Positions 37,070-45,020 of a stretch of 58,564 bases of DNA are shown here, one piece after another. The notes under the pieces were generated by a model, which made no database searches, was not told the origin of the DNA, and saw only the letters and a list, made by a program, of their open reading frames with translations. The stretch covers positions 24,796 through 83,359 of the forward strand of contig PBOJ01000019.1 of the NCBI GenBank assembly GCA_002724315.1, written 5' to 3'. The first letter of the stretch is position 1; each line of letters opens with the position of its first letter. The stretch comes from Planctomycetaceae bacterium (GTDB lineage Bacteria; Planctomycetota; Planctomycetia; Planctomycetales; Planctomycetaceae). Made by a program: the position numbers and the translations under genes.

Positions 37070-37199
37070 CACGGGGTTGTCCGTTCTACAAGGCCTCGAG
37101 TGGGCGGATCCATCTCCCACAGGCTACATCGACTCAAACATCGCGAACAGCGGACCGCCTCCCGACCGTCGAGCACCTCCCGAGGGAGTCTCCAACAAC

Positions 37200-38168
37200 A
37201 TGTCACTTCGCTCAGCTCTCGCCGTGCTGACAGGGCCGTTGGTCCAATCTCTGGACAGACCGTCCAGACATCGCCGGGCATTGCTGGGGGCCGGAGTGCT
37301 GGTCGCCACGTTGCTGGGAACAGCCCCGGCTTGCGGGCAGAAAACGCAGGAGGGCCAGGCCCCTTCCATTCCGGGGGCCACCACCCACGTCTACAAGACC
37401 CTCGGAAACGTAAAGCTCAAGCTCTACGTTTATCAGCCACGTCGCCAGAATCGATCCGAACGTCGGCCCGCCGCGGTGTTCTTCTTTGGCGGCGGTTGGA
37501 ACGGTGGCTCACCCAGGCAATTCCAGGAGCACGCTTCTTATCTCGCCTCACGCGGCATGGTCGGCATCGTGGCCGATTACCGGGTCAAGAGCCGGCAAGC
37601 GACGACACCGTTCGACTGCGTCGAGGACGGGAAGTCGGCCATTCGGTGGTTGCGGGCCAACGCCGACCGTCTGGCGATCGATCCCCGGCGGCTTGCTGCC
37701 GGAGGCGGATCTGCCGGTGGTCACGTCGCTGCGGCCACCGCGACCGTTCCGGGACTCGACGCGAAGTCCGACAACCTGAAGATCAACTGTCGGCCAAACG
37801 CCCTGTTGCTATTCAACCCTGTCTACGACAACGGACCCGGTGGCTACGGCCATTCCCGGGTTAGGGATCGGTTCCGAGAGATCTCACCGCTCCACAACAT
37901 CGGCAAGGGGATGCCGCCGACGATTGTCTTCCTGGGAACCAGGGACAAGCTGGTACCGGTCAAGACGGCTCACGCCTTCCGCAAGATGATGCAGCAGGTC
38001 GGCAGCCGCAGCGAACTGTTTCTCTACGAGAATCAGCCACACGGATTCTTCAACCGCCGCCAAAGTCCCAAGCACTTCCTGGCAACTGTCACCGAGATGG
38101 ACCGGTTCCTCGCGTCCCTGGGCTACATCCAGGGGCCACCGACCATTCAACTCGACAAGAACAAGTAA
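37200..38168 (+). CDS. Exported alpha/beta hydrolase of the HSL/BD-FAE type
   Basis: This 322-residue protein has a basic N-region and a hydrophobic signal (about residues 25-42). The hydrolase follows, with oxyanion motif FFGGGWNGGS (88), nucleophile GGGSAGGH (Ser about 165) and the TRDKLVPV acid region. A late histidine lies in QPHGFF. The pattern matches the hormone-sensitive-lipase / bifunctional feruloyl-acetyl esterase type that is abundant in planctomycetes next to polysaccharide genes. It diverges from the ConA-propeller gene across 130 bases and precedes the ABC-F gene by 46 bases. Probably a carbohydrate esterase; substrate not determined. Confidence 0.82.
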   Translation: MSLRSALAVLTGPLVQSLDRPSRHRRALLGAGVLVATLLGTAPACGQKTQEGQAPSIPGATTHVYKTLGNVKLKLYVYQPRRQNRSERRPAAVFFFGGGWNGGSPRQFQEHASYLASRGMVGIVADYRVKSRQATTPFDCVEDGKSAIRWLRANADRLAIDPRRLAAGGGSAGGHVAAATATVPGLDAKSDNLKINCRPNALLLFNPVYDNGPGGYGHSRVRDRFREISPLHNIGKGMPPTIVFLGTRDKLVPVKTAHAFRKMMQQVGSRSELFLYENQPHGFFNRRQSPKHFLATVTEMDRFLASLGYIQGPPTIQLDKNK

Positions 38169-38214
38169 CCGTCGTCCCCCGCCGTTCCCGGTGGGCGAAT
38201 CGAGGCCGGAACCG

Positions 38215-40023
38215 ATGTCCCTGCTCAGCCTGCGTGGCCTCCAGTTCACCTACGGAGGCGAACCGCTGATCGACGAGATCGACCTGGAGATCGAGCGGGG
38301 CGAGAGGATCGGGTTGCTGGGACGCAACGGCACAGGCAAGTCGACGTTGATGAAGCTGATCGCCGGCGAGATCGACGCCGACAACGGCGAGGTGCTGCGG
38401 GACGACAACACCACGGTCTCTCGCCTGGTCCAGGATGTCCCGGCAGGTTCGGGGCTCTCGGTGCGGGAGATGATCGAAGAGGCCGCCACCGATTCCGCCA
38501 ATGTGGGTGTCGAGGATTGGCAGCAGGATCAGGCTGTCAACCGGGTGCTCTCGAGAATGTCGCTGGACGAAACCGCCGCCTTCGGGTCGTTGTCTTCGGG
38601 CATGAAGCGTCGCGTGCTGCTGGCACGTTCCCTGGTTCATGACCCCGACCTGCTGCTGCTCGACGAACCGACCAACCATCTCGACATCGAATCGATCACC
38701 TGGCTCGAACAGTTTCTCAGTGTTTATGACGGCACACTGATGTTCGTGACGCACGACCGCGTTTTCTTGCAGTCCCTGGCAACGCGGATCATCGAGATTG
38801 ACCGAGGCCAACTCTACGACTGGCCGTGCGACTACCCGACGTTCCTGAAGCGGCGACAGGCCCTGCTCGACGCCGAGGAGAAACAGAACACCGAATTCGA
38901 CCGAAAGCTGGCCGAGGAGGAACGCTGGATCCGTACGGGAATCAAGGCCCGGCGGACCCGCAACGAGGGGCGCGTGCGGGCACTGAAACGCATGCGGGAC
39001 GAGCACAGCAACCGGCGGCAGCGAGTCGGCGACATCCGAATGCAGGCGTCCGAGGCCGAAAAGTCGGGACGGCTGGTGATTGAAGCGACCGGGATCGGGT
39101 TCCACTACGACACGCCCGACGGCCCGCACCCGGTCATCGAAAATCTCTCGTTACTGGTCTCACGCGGAGACCGAATCGGCATCATCGGCCCCAACGGATC
39201 CGGCAAGACCACCCTGCTGAAACTGCTGCTCGGCCAGTTGCAGCCCACTGTCGGTTCGATCCGACACGGCACACGGCTGGAGGTGATCTACTTCGATCAA
39301 CTGCGTGAGCAGATCGAAGAAGAGAAGACCGTGGTCGAAAACGTCGGCGAAGGCCAAGAGACCCTGACGATCGACGGCAAACCACGGAACATTTACGGGT
39401 ACCTTCAGGAATTCCTGTTCACGCCCGAACGGGCCCGTCGCCCTGCCCGGCATCTCTCGGGGGGCGAACGCAACCGCCTGATGCTGGCGAGAATCCTCAA
39501 GCGGCCCTCCAACATCATGGTGCTCGACGAACCGACCAACGATCTCGACGCCGAATCACTGGAACTGCTCGAGGAGCTCATCTCCAACTACCAGGGCACC
39601 CTGCTGCTGGTCAGCCACGACCGGGCATTCCTCAACAACCTGGTCACCAGCACGCTGGTTTTCGAGGGCGAGGGAACGCTCAAGGAATACGCCGGCGGCT
39701 ACGACGACTACATCCGTCAGAAAAAGCCCGAGAAGCCAATCGAGTCGCCTGCTGAGCCCACCCCAGAAACCCGGCCGGTCACGACCGATTCGAAGAAACC
39801 CCGGAAACTGAGCTTCCGCGAACAGCAAAGGGCCGATGAGTTGTTCCTGGAAATCGAAGAACTCGAAACCGAACAGCAGGAACTCAACCGGACAATGTCC
39901 GACCCCGAGTTCTTCAAGGGAGACGGCGACGAGATCGCCGAAGCCTCAACCCGGTTGAAGGAGATCTCTGATCTGCTGCCCGAGCGACTCGCCGAGTGGG
40001 AAGAACTCGAATCTCGCCGCTGA
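38215..40023 (+). CDS. ABC-F family ATPase (Uup-like)
   Basis: This 602-residue soluble protein has two ABC modules. Walker A motifs are GRNGTGKST (36-44) and GPNGSGKTT (325-333). Walker B motifs are LLLLDEPTNHLD and IMVLDEPTNDLD. The signatures are LSSGMKRR in the first module and LSGGERNR in the second. Between them is the ABC-F interdomain linker rich in charged residues (KARRTRNEGRVRALKRMR). The C-terminal 70 residues form a Glu/Arg-rich coiled coil, as in Uup. ABC-F proteins act on ribosomes or nucleic acids, not in membrane transport. The ATG at 38215 is chosen over a GTG at 38191 because the family begins here. Its stop is two bases from the convergent aldo/keto reductase. Confidence 0.93.
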   Translation: MSLLSLRGLQFTYGGEPLIDEIDLEIERGERIGLLGRNGTGKSTLMKLIAGEIDADNGEVLRDDNTTVSRLVQDVPAGSGLSVREMIEEAATDSANVGVEDWQQDQAVNRVLSRMSLDETAAFGSLSSGMKRRVLLARSLVHDPDLLLLDEPTNHLDIESITWLEQFLSVYDGTLMFVTHDRVFLQSLATRIIEIDRGQLYDWPCDYPTFLKRRQALLDAEEKQNTEFDRKLAEEERWIRTGIKARRTRNEGRVRALKRMRDEHSNRRQRVGDIRMQASEAEKSGRLVIEATGIGFHYDTPDGPHPVIENLSLLVSRGDRIGIIGPNGSGKTTLLKLLLGQLQPTVGSIRHGTRLEVIYFDQLREQIEEEKTVVENVGEGQETLTIDGKPRNIYGYLQEFLFTPERARRPARHLSGGERNRLMLARILKRPSNIMVLDEPTNDLDAESLELLEELISNYQGTLLLVSHDRAFLNNLVTSTLVFEGEGTLKEYAGGYDDYIRQKKPEKPIESPAEPTPETRPVTTDSKKPRKLSFREQQRADELFLEIEELETEQQELNRTMSDPEFFKGDGDEIAEASTRLKEISDLLPERLAEWEELESRR

Positions 40024-40025
40024 GC

Positions 40026-40952
40026 TCAGTCCTCGATCGGCTCGGGATCCGCCGACAACTGGGCCGCCAGTTCTGGCGAAAGACCGGTCGCCTCGGCTTC
40101 GAAGGCCTGATCGACGTGGGAGAGCTTGCGGCAGCCGATCAACACCGAAGTGACTCCGTCCTGGGCGATCGCCCACGACAGGGCCAGATCGACAAGCGAC
40201 CGTCCCGTTTCGGCGGCGGCGGCGTCCAGCCGCCCCAGCGCTGCCCATCCCGTTTCGTGGAAATAGATCGGCTGGTGCCCGGGCATCACGTCGAAGCGCG
40301 TTCCGGAGGGGATGTCCTGGCCAACCCGGTACTTGCCCGTCAAGAACCCCGCACCCAGGGGACTGTAACTGAGCACCCCCACCTGCTGGTCACGACACAA
40401 CGGCAACAGATCCGCCTCGATCTCACGCTGCACGAGGTTGTAGGGCGGCTGCACCGATTCCATTCGGGGGCCCCCTTCGGAGGCCGCTCGAACCAGGGCA
40501 TGGGCCATCTGCCACGCCCCCCAGTTGCTGCAACCGATGTGCTTGACCTTGCCCTGTTCCACCAGCGTGTCGAGGGCCGCCAGGGTCTCATCCACGGGGG
40601 TCGAATCGTCAAAGACGTGCAGTTGAAACAGGTCGATGACATCAACACCCAGCCTCTGCAGGCTCTCTTCGGCCGAAGTGATCACCCGTTCGCGAGTCAA
40701 CGTGCCTGAGACCTTCGTCGCCAGCACGACGCGGTCCCGCACCCCACGATCGGCCATCCACTCGCCGACGACCCGCTCGGACTCGCCAGCCGCGTAGGCC
40801 TCGGCGGTATCGAGCAGATTGATACCTCGCTCCAGTGCGTGGTCAAGCACGTCAAATGACTTGGCCTTGTCGATCTCCCGACCGAATGTCACACAGCCCA
40901 GCCCAATCGAGCTGACTTCCAGCCCGGTCTGTCCCAGCGGTCGATATTCCAC
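40026..40952 (-). CDS. Aldo/keto reductase
   Basis: This 308-residue aldo/keto reductase opens with YRPLGQTGLEVSSIGLGC. It keeps the catalytic pattern: Asp and Tyr in LLDTAEAYAAGESE, Lys in RVVLATKV, and His in LFQLHVFD. The NAD(P)-binding C-terminal region SVLIGCRKLSHVDQ follows. The start is the GTG at 40952, with AGGAG six bases upstream; a TTG at 40967 overlaps that site and is unlikely. It is a cytoplasmic NADPH-dependent sugar or aldehyde reductase, with the substrate not predictable. Planctomycetes encode many such enzymes near sugar genes. Confidence 0.92.
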   Translation of the reverse strand: MEYRPLGQTGLEVSSIGLGCVTFGREIDKAKSFDVLDHALERGINLLDTAEAYAAGESERVVGEWMADRGVRDRVVLATKVSGTLTRERVITSAEESLQRLGVDVIDLFQLHVFDDSTPVDETLAALDTLVEQGKVKHIGCSNWGAWQMAHALVRAASEGGPRMESVQPPYNLVQREIEADLLPLCRDQQVGVLSYSPLGAGFLTGKYRVGQDIPSGTRFDVMPGHQPIYFHETGWAALGRLDAAAAETGRSLVDLALSWAIAQDGVTSVLIGCRKLSHVDQAFEAEATGLSPELAAQLSADPEPIED

Positions 40953-41260
40953 GGTGTTCTCCTTCAAAGGGACTCACGTTGTACCAAATCCTTCACGTTC
41001 TCTCGCGGCCGCCGCCGACCAACGACGGTGACCTCAGGGACTGGACGCAACAGCGGCCGGTTGAACTGCCCCTCTCGATGCGGACGGACGCCCGGCGGAT
41101 CAAGGTCAGTGGATCGGTTGCGACATCCGCTCCACTGACCCCAGCGATGGATTGGGGCAACGGCAACCAGACACTGCACCGCCACTACATGACACGCTCC
41201 CGGGAGCAGGTTCGCGTGGCAGCCCGGGACCATTTGCGGTTTCTGGACTGACCGCGGCGA
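40953..41260. other. 308-base gap between same-strand genes
   Basis: The stretch between the DUF1501 gene at 41261 and the reductase start holds no recognised gene, RNA or repeat. The only hint is the doubtful plus-strand open frame listed separately. The reductase promoter must lie here, but I see no convincing -35/-10 pair. Confidence 0.4.
40979..41251 (+). CDS. Doubtful small hypothetical protein
   Basis: This 90-residue frame starts at a TTG with GGGA upstream; an internal ATG at 41078 would give 57 residues. Third codon positions are GC-rich, as in the surrounding genes. However, the protein has no signal peptide, domain or motif that I recognise, and it ends nine bases from a convergent gene's stop. 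It could be a short real gene, a remnant or chance. Confidence 0.25.
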   Translation: MYQILHVLSRPPPTNDGDLRDWTQQRPVELPLSMRTDARRIKVSGSVATSAPLTPAMDWGNGNQTLHRHYMTRSREQVRVAARDHLRFLD

Positions 41261-42673
41261 CTAGCCGATCACGTCGAAGACCGGCTCTCCACCATGGGCG
41301 ACCGGAATCGGTCGGCCCTGCCGGTCATCGACGGTCATGTGAGGATCGATTCCCATCAACTGGTAGATCGTGGCGACGAAGTCCGCCACCTTGACCGGAT
41401 GAGTCACCGGATAGGCAGCTTGCTTGTCGGTCTTGCCGTGCACGTGGCCCTGCTTGACGCCACCACCGATCATGAAACTGAAACCACACTGCGGCCAGTG
41501 GTCGCGACCGGCATTGCCGTTGATTCGCGGTGTCCGTCCCATTTCCCCCATCACGATGACCAGGGTCGAATCGAGCAACCCTCGATCATCGAGATCCTCG
41601 AGCAGGGCCGGGATCACCCGGTCAAGAATCGGCAGGTTGTGGTCCTTCAACATGCCGAAGTTGTTCGCATGCATGTCGTAGGCATGCCCGTAGTGCTTGT
41701 AGATGTCCTGGTGCACGCTGATGAACGGAACACGATGTTCCAGCAAGCGACGTGCCACCAGCATCGTGGATCCCCAGAGATGCCGACCGTAACGGTCGCG
41801 GGTCGCCTTGGATTCCCCGGAAAGATCAAATGCATCACGGGTCTTGCTCGAACAGAGCATGTCGAAGGCCCGTTGTTGAAACCCGTCAAGACGCTCGACA
41901 GCCACACTGGCCCGCACCGCTTCGAACTGCTGATCCAGTTGATCAAGAATTGACTTGCGCCGATCCAACCGGTCGGCAGTCATCGATGGCAACGAATCCA
42001 GTGCCGGCATCTGCGGATCCCCGATCGGCATGACCGGGTAGTAGTCCTTCTTGGGTGGTTCCCGATCGAACTTCGGCGAGCAAACCGAAAACAGCGGATC
42101 GTACTGGCTACCCAGAAATCCCCCATACGGGCCGCCACGACGGTACTTCTGCCCTTCCCCCGGATAGTTGGGCAGGCAAATGGCGGCCGGCATCTCTCCG
42201 GAACCCAGACCAAGGTACTCACAGATCGCACCGATATCCGGCGGATCGGTCGGCTGGGCGGGCAATCGTGCGTTGCCATCGTCCCATCCGGTCATGATCG
42301 CCGTGGGATCGTGCGAGTTGTACTTGTGAGTGACAGTCCGGATCAACGTGGCCCGGTGCATCCACCTCGCCAGGTTCGGCATGTGCTCGCAGATCTCGAC
42401 GGTCGGCAGCGACGTCGAAATCGGATTGAACTGGCCACGGACTTCCTTGGGCGCGTTCGGCTTCATGTCGAACATGTCCATCTGCGAGGGACCACCCAGC
42501 AGATTGAACAACAACACCGACTTGGCGGTCCCCTGCTCCCCCGACGCACCGGCCGCCCGCAACAGCTTCGGGACGTTCATACTGCCAAACAGCGACAATC
42601 CGCCGATCTGCATCAGATCACGCCGCGTGATCCCATCACACAGCTGTTTGTGGCGTCCGAGGACCTTCAGCAT
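41261..42673 (-). CDS. DUF1501 protein (Tat-exported), GEMGRTP variant
   Basis: This 470-residue DUF1501 protein has a Tat-type signal (GITRRDLMQIGGLSLFG at 14). The metal-site region LFNLLGGPSQMDMFDMKP (about 55) is followed by VMGEMGRTPRIN, with Met replacing the usual Phe, then AGRDHWPQCGF and TIYQLMGIDP. Substitution of the Phe is conservative and probably tolerated. A TATAGT box lies 30 bases before the ATG. The divergent neighbour is a variant amidohydrolase. No cytochrome partner lies directly adjacent, so this copy may work alone or with a partner elsewhere. Confidence 0.9.
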   Translation of the reverse strand: MLKVLGRHKQLCDGITRRDLMQIGGLSLFGSMNVPKLLRAAGASGEQGTAKSVLLFNLLGGPSQMDMFDMKPNAPKEVRGQFNPISTSLPTVEICEHMPNLARWMHRATLIRTVTHKYNSHDPTAIMTGWDDGNARLPAQPTDPPDIGAICEYLGLGSGEMPAAICLPNYPGEGQKYRRGGPYGGFLGSQYDPLFSVCSPKFDREPPKKDYYPVMPIGDPQMPALDSLPSMTADRLDRRKSILDQLDQQFEAVRASVAVERLDGFQQRAFDMLCSSKTRDAFDLSGESKATRDRYGRHLWGSTMLVARRLLEHRVPFISVHQDIYKHYGHAYDMHANNFGMLKDHNLPILDRVIPALLEDLDDRGLLDSTLVIVMGEMGRTPRINGNAGRDHWPQCGFSFMIGGGVKQGHVHGKTDKQAAYPVTHPVKVADFVATIYQLMGIDPHMTVDDRQGRPIPVAHGGEPVFDVIG

Positions 42674-42702
42674 CAGTCAACTCCCATGCGTTCGTCTGCC
42701 GT

Positions 42703-42730
42703 ACTATATCGAAATTCTTCCATCTGTTGC
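42703..42730 (-). promoter_or_regulatory. Possible promoter for the DUF1501 gene at 41261-42673
   Basis: Read on the minus strand, TATAGT (42708-42703) matches the -10 consensus in five of six positions. GCAACA (42730-42725) is a weak -35 with 16-base spacing. Transcription would start about 23 bases before the ATG. Pattern match only. Confidence 0.3.
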
Positions 42731-42843
42731 ATCGGTTTTTCCTTCTTCGCTTCGCTCGCCACGGACTTGCCACCGGTACGTCTTTTCCCGACAAGAGAGC
42801 CGCAACCGCTCCGAAACACATTCCTGCACACCGACGGCCGGTC

Positions 42844-43611
42844 ATGATCATTGACTCGTACACACACTGCGGAATCAGCAAATACCTGCCCATTGAGGAT
42901 GTTTCGGCGACAATGGACCGGGCGGGAGTCCACCGCGCCGTGCTGGCCCAGCATCTCGGGGAATTCGACAACAGCTATATCCAGGGCGTTGTCGCCGCGA
43001 ATCCGGACCGATACGCCGGGGTCTGCCTGGTTGACCACGAGTCCGCAGCAGTCGTCGGAGAGCTCGAGTCACTGGCCGAATCAACCTGCTGCCAGGGCGT
43101 GCGTTGGCCTATCGCTCCGGAGATCGACAACCTCGATCTCGTCGGCCGCACGCTGGATCTCGGCCTGATCGTTGTCGCCTACTTCCCCGAATCGATCGCC
43201 GTTTGCGTCGACGAAGTGAGTCGTCTGCTCGAAGCCCATCCAGCCGGGACCCTGGTGGCCTCGCACCTGGGCAACCCCACCGAGAACCAGCCCGACCCGT
43301 TGCAGGACTTTCAGCAAGCGGGAGTTTTCGACCTGCTGTCGGCCGACGGCCTGGTCATCCAACTCTCCGGAATGGAAATGACCACCGGGTTTCCTCACCA
43401 GGGCCTGCACGCCCTGGTCGCCGAATTTTACCGATCAGCCGGGCCGACGCGGCTGACCTGGGGATCAAATTTCCCGGTCGTCGGAAGTGCCGACGACTAC
43501 GTGGCAGAGCTGGAACTGCTGACCGGCGGTCAGTTGCCTATCCCCGACGAGGCGATCCCCGCTGTTGCCGGCGGCAATGCCGAGCGGATCTGGTTTGGTG
43601 ACCGGGCCTGA
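42844..43611 (+). CDS. Amidohydrolase-2 family protein with altered metal-site motifs
   Basis: This 255-residue protein has the amidohydrolase-2 (TIM-barrel metal-dependent hydrolase) outline. It opens MIIDSYTHCG, has LVASHLGNP (His141), then LTWGSNFPVVG (Asn209), and ends near GGNAERIWFG, the family's usual GNA.R tail. In active members the first motif is usually HxH, but here the first His is Tyr6. The usual catalytic Asp of WGSDFP is Asn209. Only His8 and His141 of the expected set are plain. The start is the ATG at 42844; no signal peptide. It ends four bases from the convergent DUF1552 gene. It may be inactive or have changed chemistry. Confidence 0.75.
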   Translation: MIIDSYTHCGISKYLPIEDVSATMDRAGVHRAVLAQHLGEFDNSYIQGVVAANPDRYAGVCLVDHESAAVVGELESLAESTCCQGVRWPIAPEIDNLDLVGRTLDLGLIVVAYFPESIAVCVDEVSRLLEAHPAGTLVASHLGNPTENQPDPLQDFQQAGVFDLLSADGLVIQLSGMEMTTGFPHQGLHALVAEFYRSAGPTRLTWGSNFPVVGSADDYVAELELLTGGQLPIPDEAIPAVAGGNAERIWFGDRA

Positions 43612-43615
43612 AGGC

Positions 43616-44956
43616 CTAGCCGAACACCTCGGTCTTCAGTCGGCCGGTGCTGTCGGCGAAGCGGTCCGATGGAACTCCAACGGAGTTCAGCATGCTGACG
43701 AACAGGTTGGACAGCGGCACCGAGTCGTCGAACCTCTGGTAGCTGCCGTGCTTCAGGCCCATGTTCTTGCCACCGGCCAGAACCAGGGGGTAGTTGCGGG
43801 CGTTGTGGGTCGTACTGCAGGCACTGCCGAACAGCAGCAGCGTGTTGTCCAACAGCGGCCCGTGCTCGTCCCGTACCGTCTTGAGCCGATCGAGCATGTA
43901 GGCATAGTGGCTGGCCAACCACCGGTCGTAGTTGCTCCAGTTCTCCCACTTGGTCGAATGGCTCATGCCGTGATGACCCTGGTTGATTCCGCAGGCCAGC
44001 TTCGGGAAGCGGTCGGCAAAACCGATCCCGTCTTCGCGACCGAGCATGTAGGACATCACGCGGGTGATGTCGGTCTGGAAACCCAGCACCATGATGTCGA
44101 TCATCGAGCGGATGTAGGCCTCGGGAGTCTTCTTGGGATCCACATCGAAGTTGATGTGATCGGCGTTGAAAGGCTTCATCGGGGTGTCGAGCCACTTCTC
44201 GTTCCGCTGGATCTGCCGTTCGACACTGCTGAGCGATTCGAGGTATTCCTTGAGCTTGGCGCGGTCCGCCTTGCCGAGCAGGCGACTGAGCCTGCGGCTG
44301 TCTTCGAGCACGAGGTCGACAATCCGCTTACCACGACGGATCTGCGAACGCCGTTCCTTGGTGGCCGCGCCACCGCCCGGCGAGAAGTACCGCTCGAAGA
44401 TCTCCCGGTGCCGGTGTTCAGCCGGGATCGGCTTTCCCTGGTCATCAAAGGACAGCGTCGAGACGCGAGACTGGTAGCCGACGCCACCGTCGACCGAGAC
44501 GACCAGCGACGAGTAACGGGTCTTCTGGCCAATCTGCTTCGAGGCGACCTGGTCGATCGAAATGCTGTTGCGGTAGTTGCTGCCTGAAACGTCACCGCCG
44601 GTCAGCCACGAATCGCCGGCAATGTGGCCCAGCACCTCACGGCTCTTCGGGTGACTCAGGCCGCCCAGGATACTGATGTCCGAGCGATGAGGCTCGAGCA
44701 CCTCAAGCGTGTTGGTGAACTGGTAGTCGGTCCCCTGCCCCATCGGGAACCAGCTCCACTTCTGGTGGTCGTCGGCGAACTTCTTCTTGTCCGGAATCCC
44801 GCACCCGTTGGGGAAGTACATGAAGCAGAGCCGCTTGGGCTTCTCGTCCGACCTGGCCGTCGAATCGGCCATCGCGTCCAGGTACGGCAGCGTCAGGGCG
44901 ACACCCGCCCCCTGGAGAAACGAGCGTCGGTCAAGTTGCCAGGACTTCTGTGACAT
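43616..44956 (-). CDS. DUF1552 protein, Tat-exported
   Basis: This 446-residue DUF1552 protein opens with a Tat-type signal, LDRRSFLQGAGVALTLPYLDAM. The family's MYFPNGCGIP (about 47), SHPKSREVLGHIAG (about 102) and LLFGSACSTTHNARNYPLVL (about 373) follow. DUF1552 is distantly related to DUF1501 and typically pairs with DUF1592-type cytochrome proteins, as here: that gene ends 64 bases upstream on the same strand. The ATG at 44956 is chosen because the signal begins there. The function is unknown; exported. Confidence 0.92.
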   Translation of the reverse strand: MSQKSWQLDRRSFLQGAGVALTLPYLDAMADSTARSDEKPKRLCFMYFPNGCGIPDKKKFADDHQKWSWFPMGQGTDYQFTNTLEVLEPHRSDISILGGLSHPKSREVLGHIAGDSWLTGGDVSGSNYRNSISIDQVASKQIGQKTRYSSLVVSVDGGVGYQSRVSTLSFDDQGKPIPAEHRHREIFERYFSPGGGAATKERRSQIRRGKRIVDLVLEDSRRLSRLLGKADRAKLKEYLESLSSVERQIQRNEKWLDTPMKPFNADHINFDVDPKKTPEAYIRSMIDIMVLGFQTDITRVMSYMLGREDGIGFADRFPKLACGINQGHHGMSHSTKWENWSNYDRWLASHYAYMLDRLKTVRDEHGPLLDNTLLLFGSACSTTHNARNYPLVLAGGKNMGLKHGSYQRFDDSVPLSNLFVSMLNSVGVPSDRFADSTGRLKTEVFG

Positions 44957-45020
44957 TGTGGTTTCCTGTCCGATTTTCCCCGCCGGGGCCAAGCGCCCCG
45001 TTTACCTGTGAATTCCGCAG

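Noticed and set aside
35414..37864. An 816-codon plus-strand open frame spanning the ConA-propeller gene and into the hydrolase gene
   Set aside because: It crosses two well-supported genes in a different frame or strand and shows low-complexity composition.
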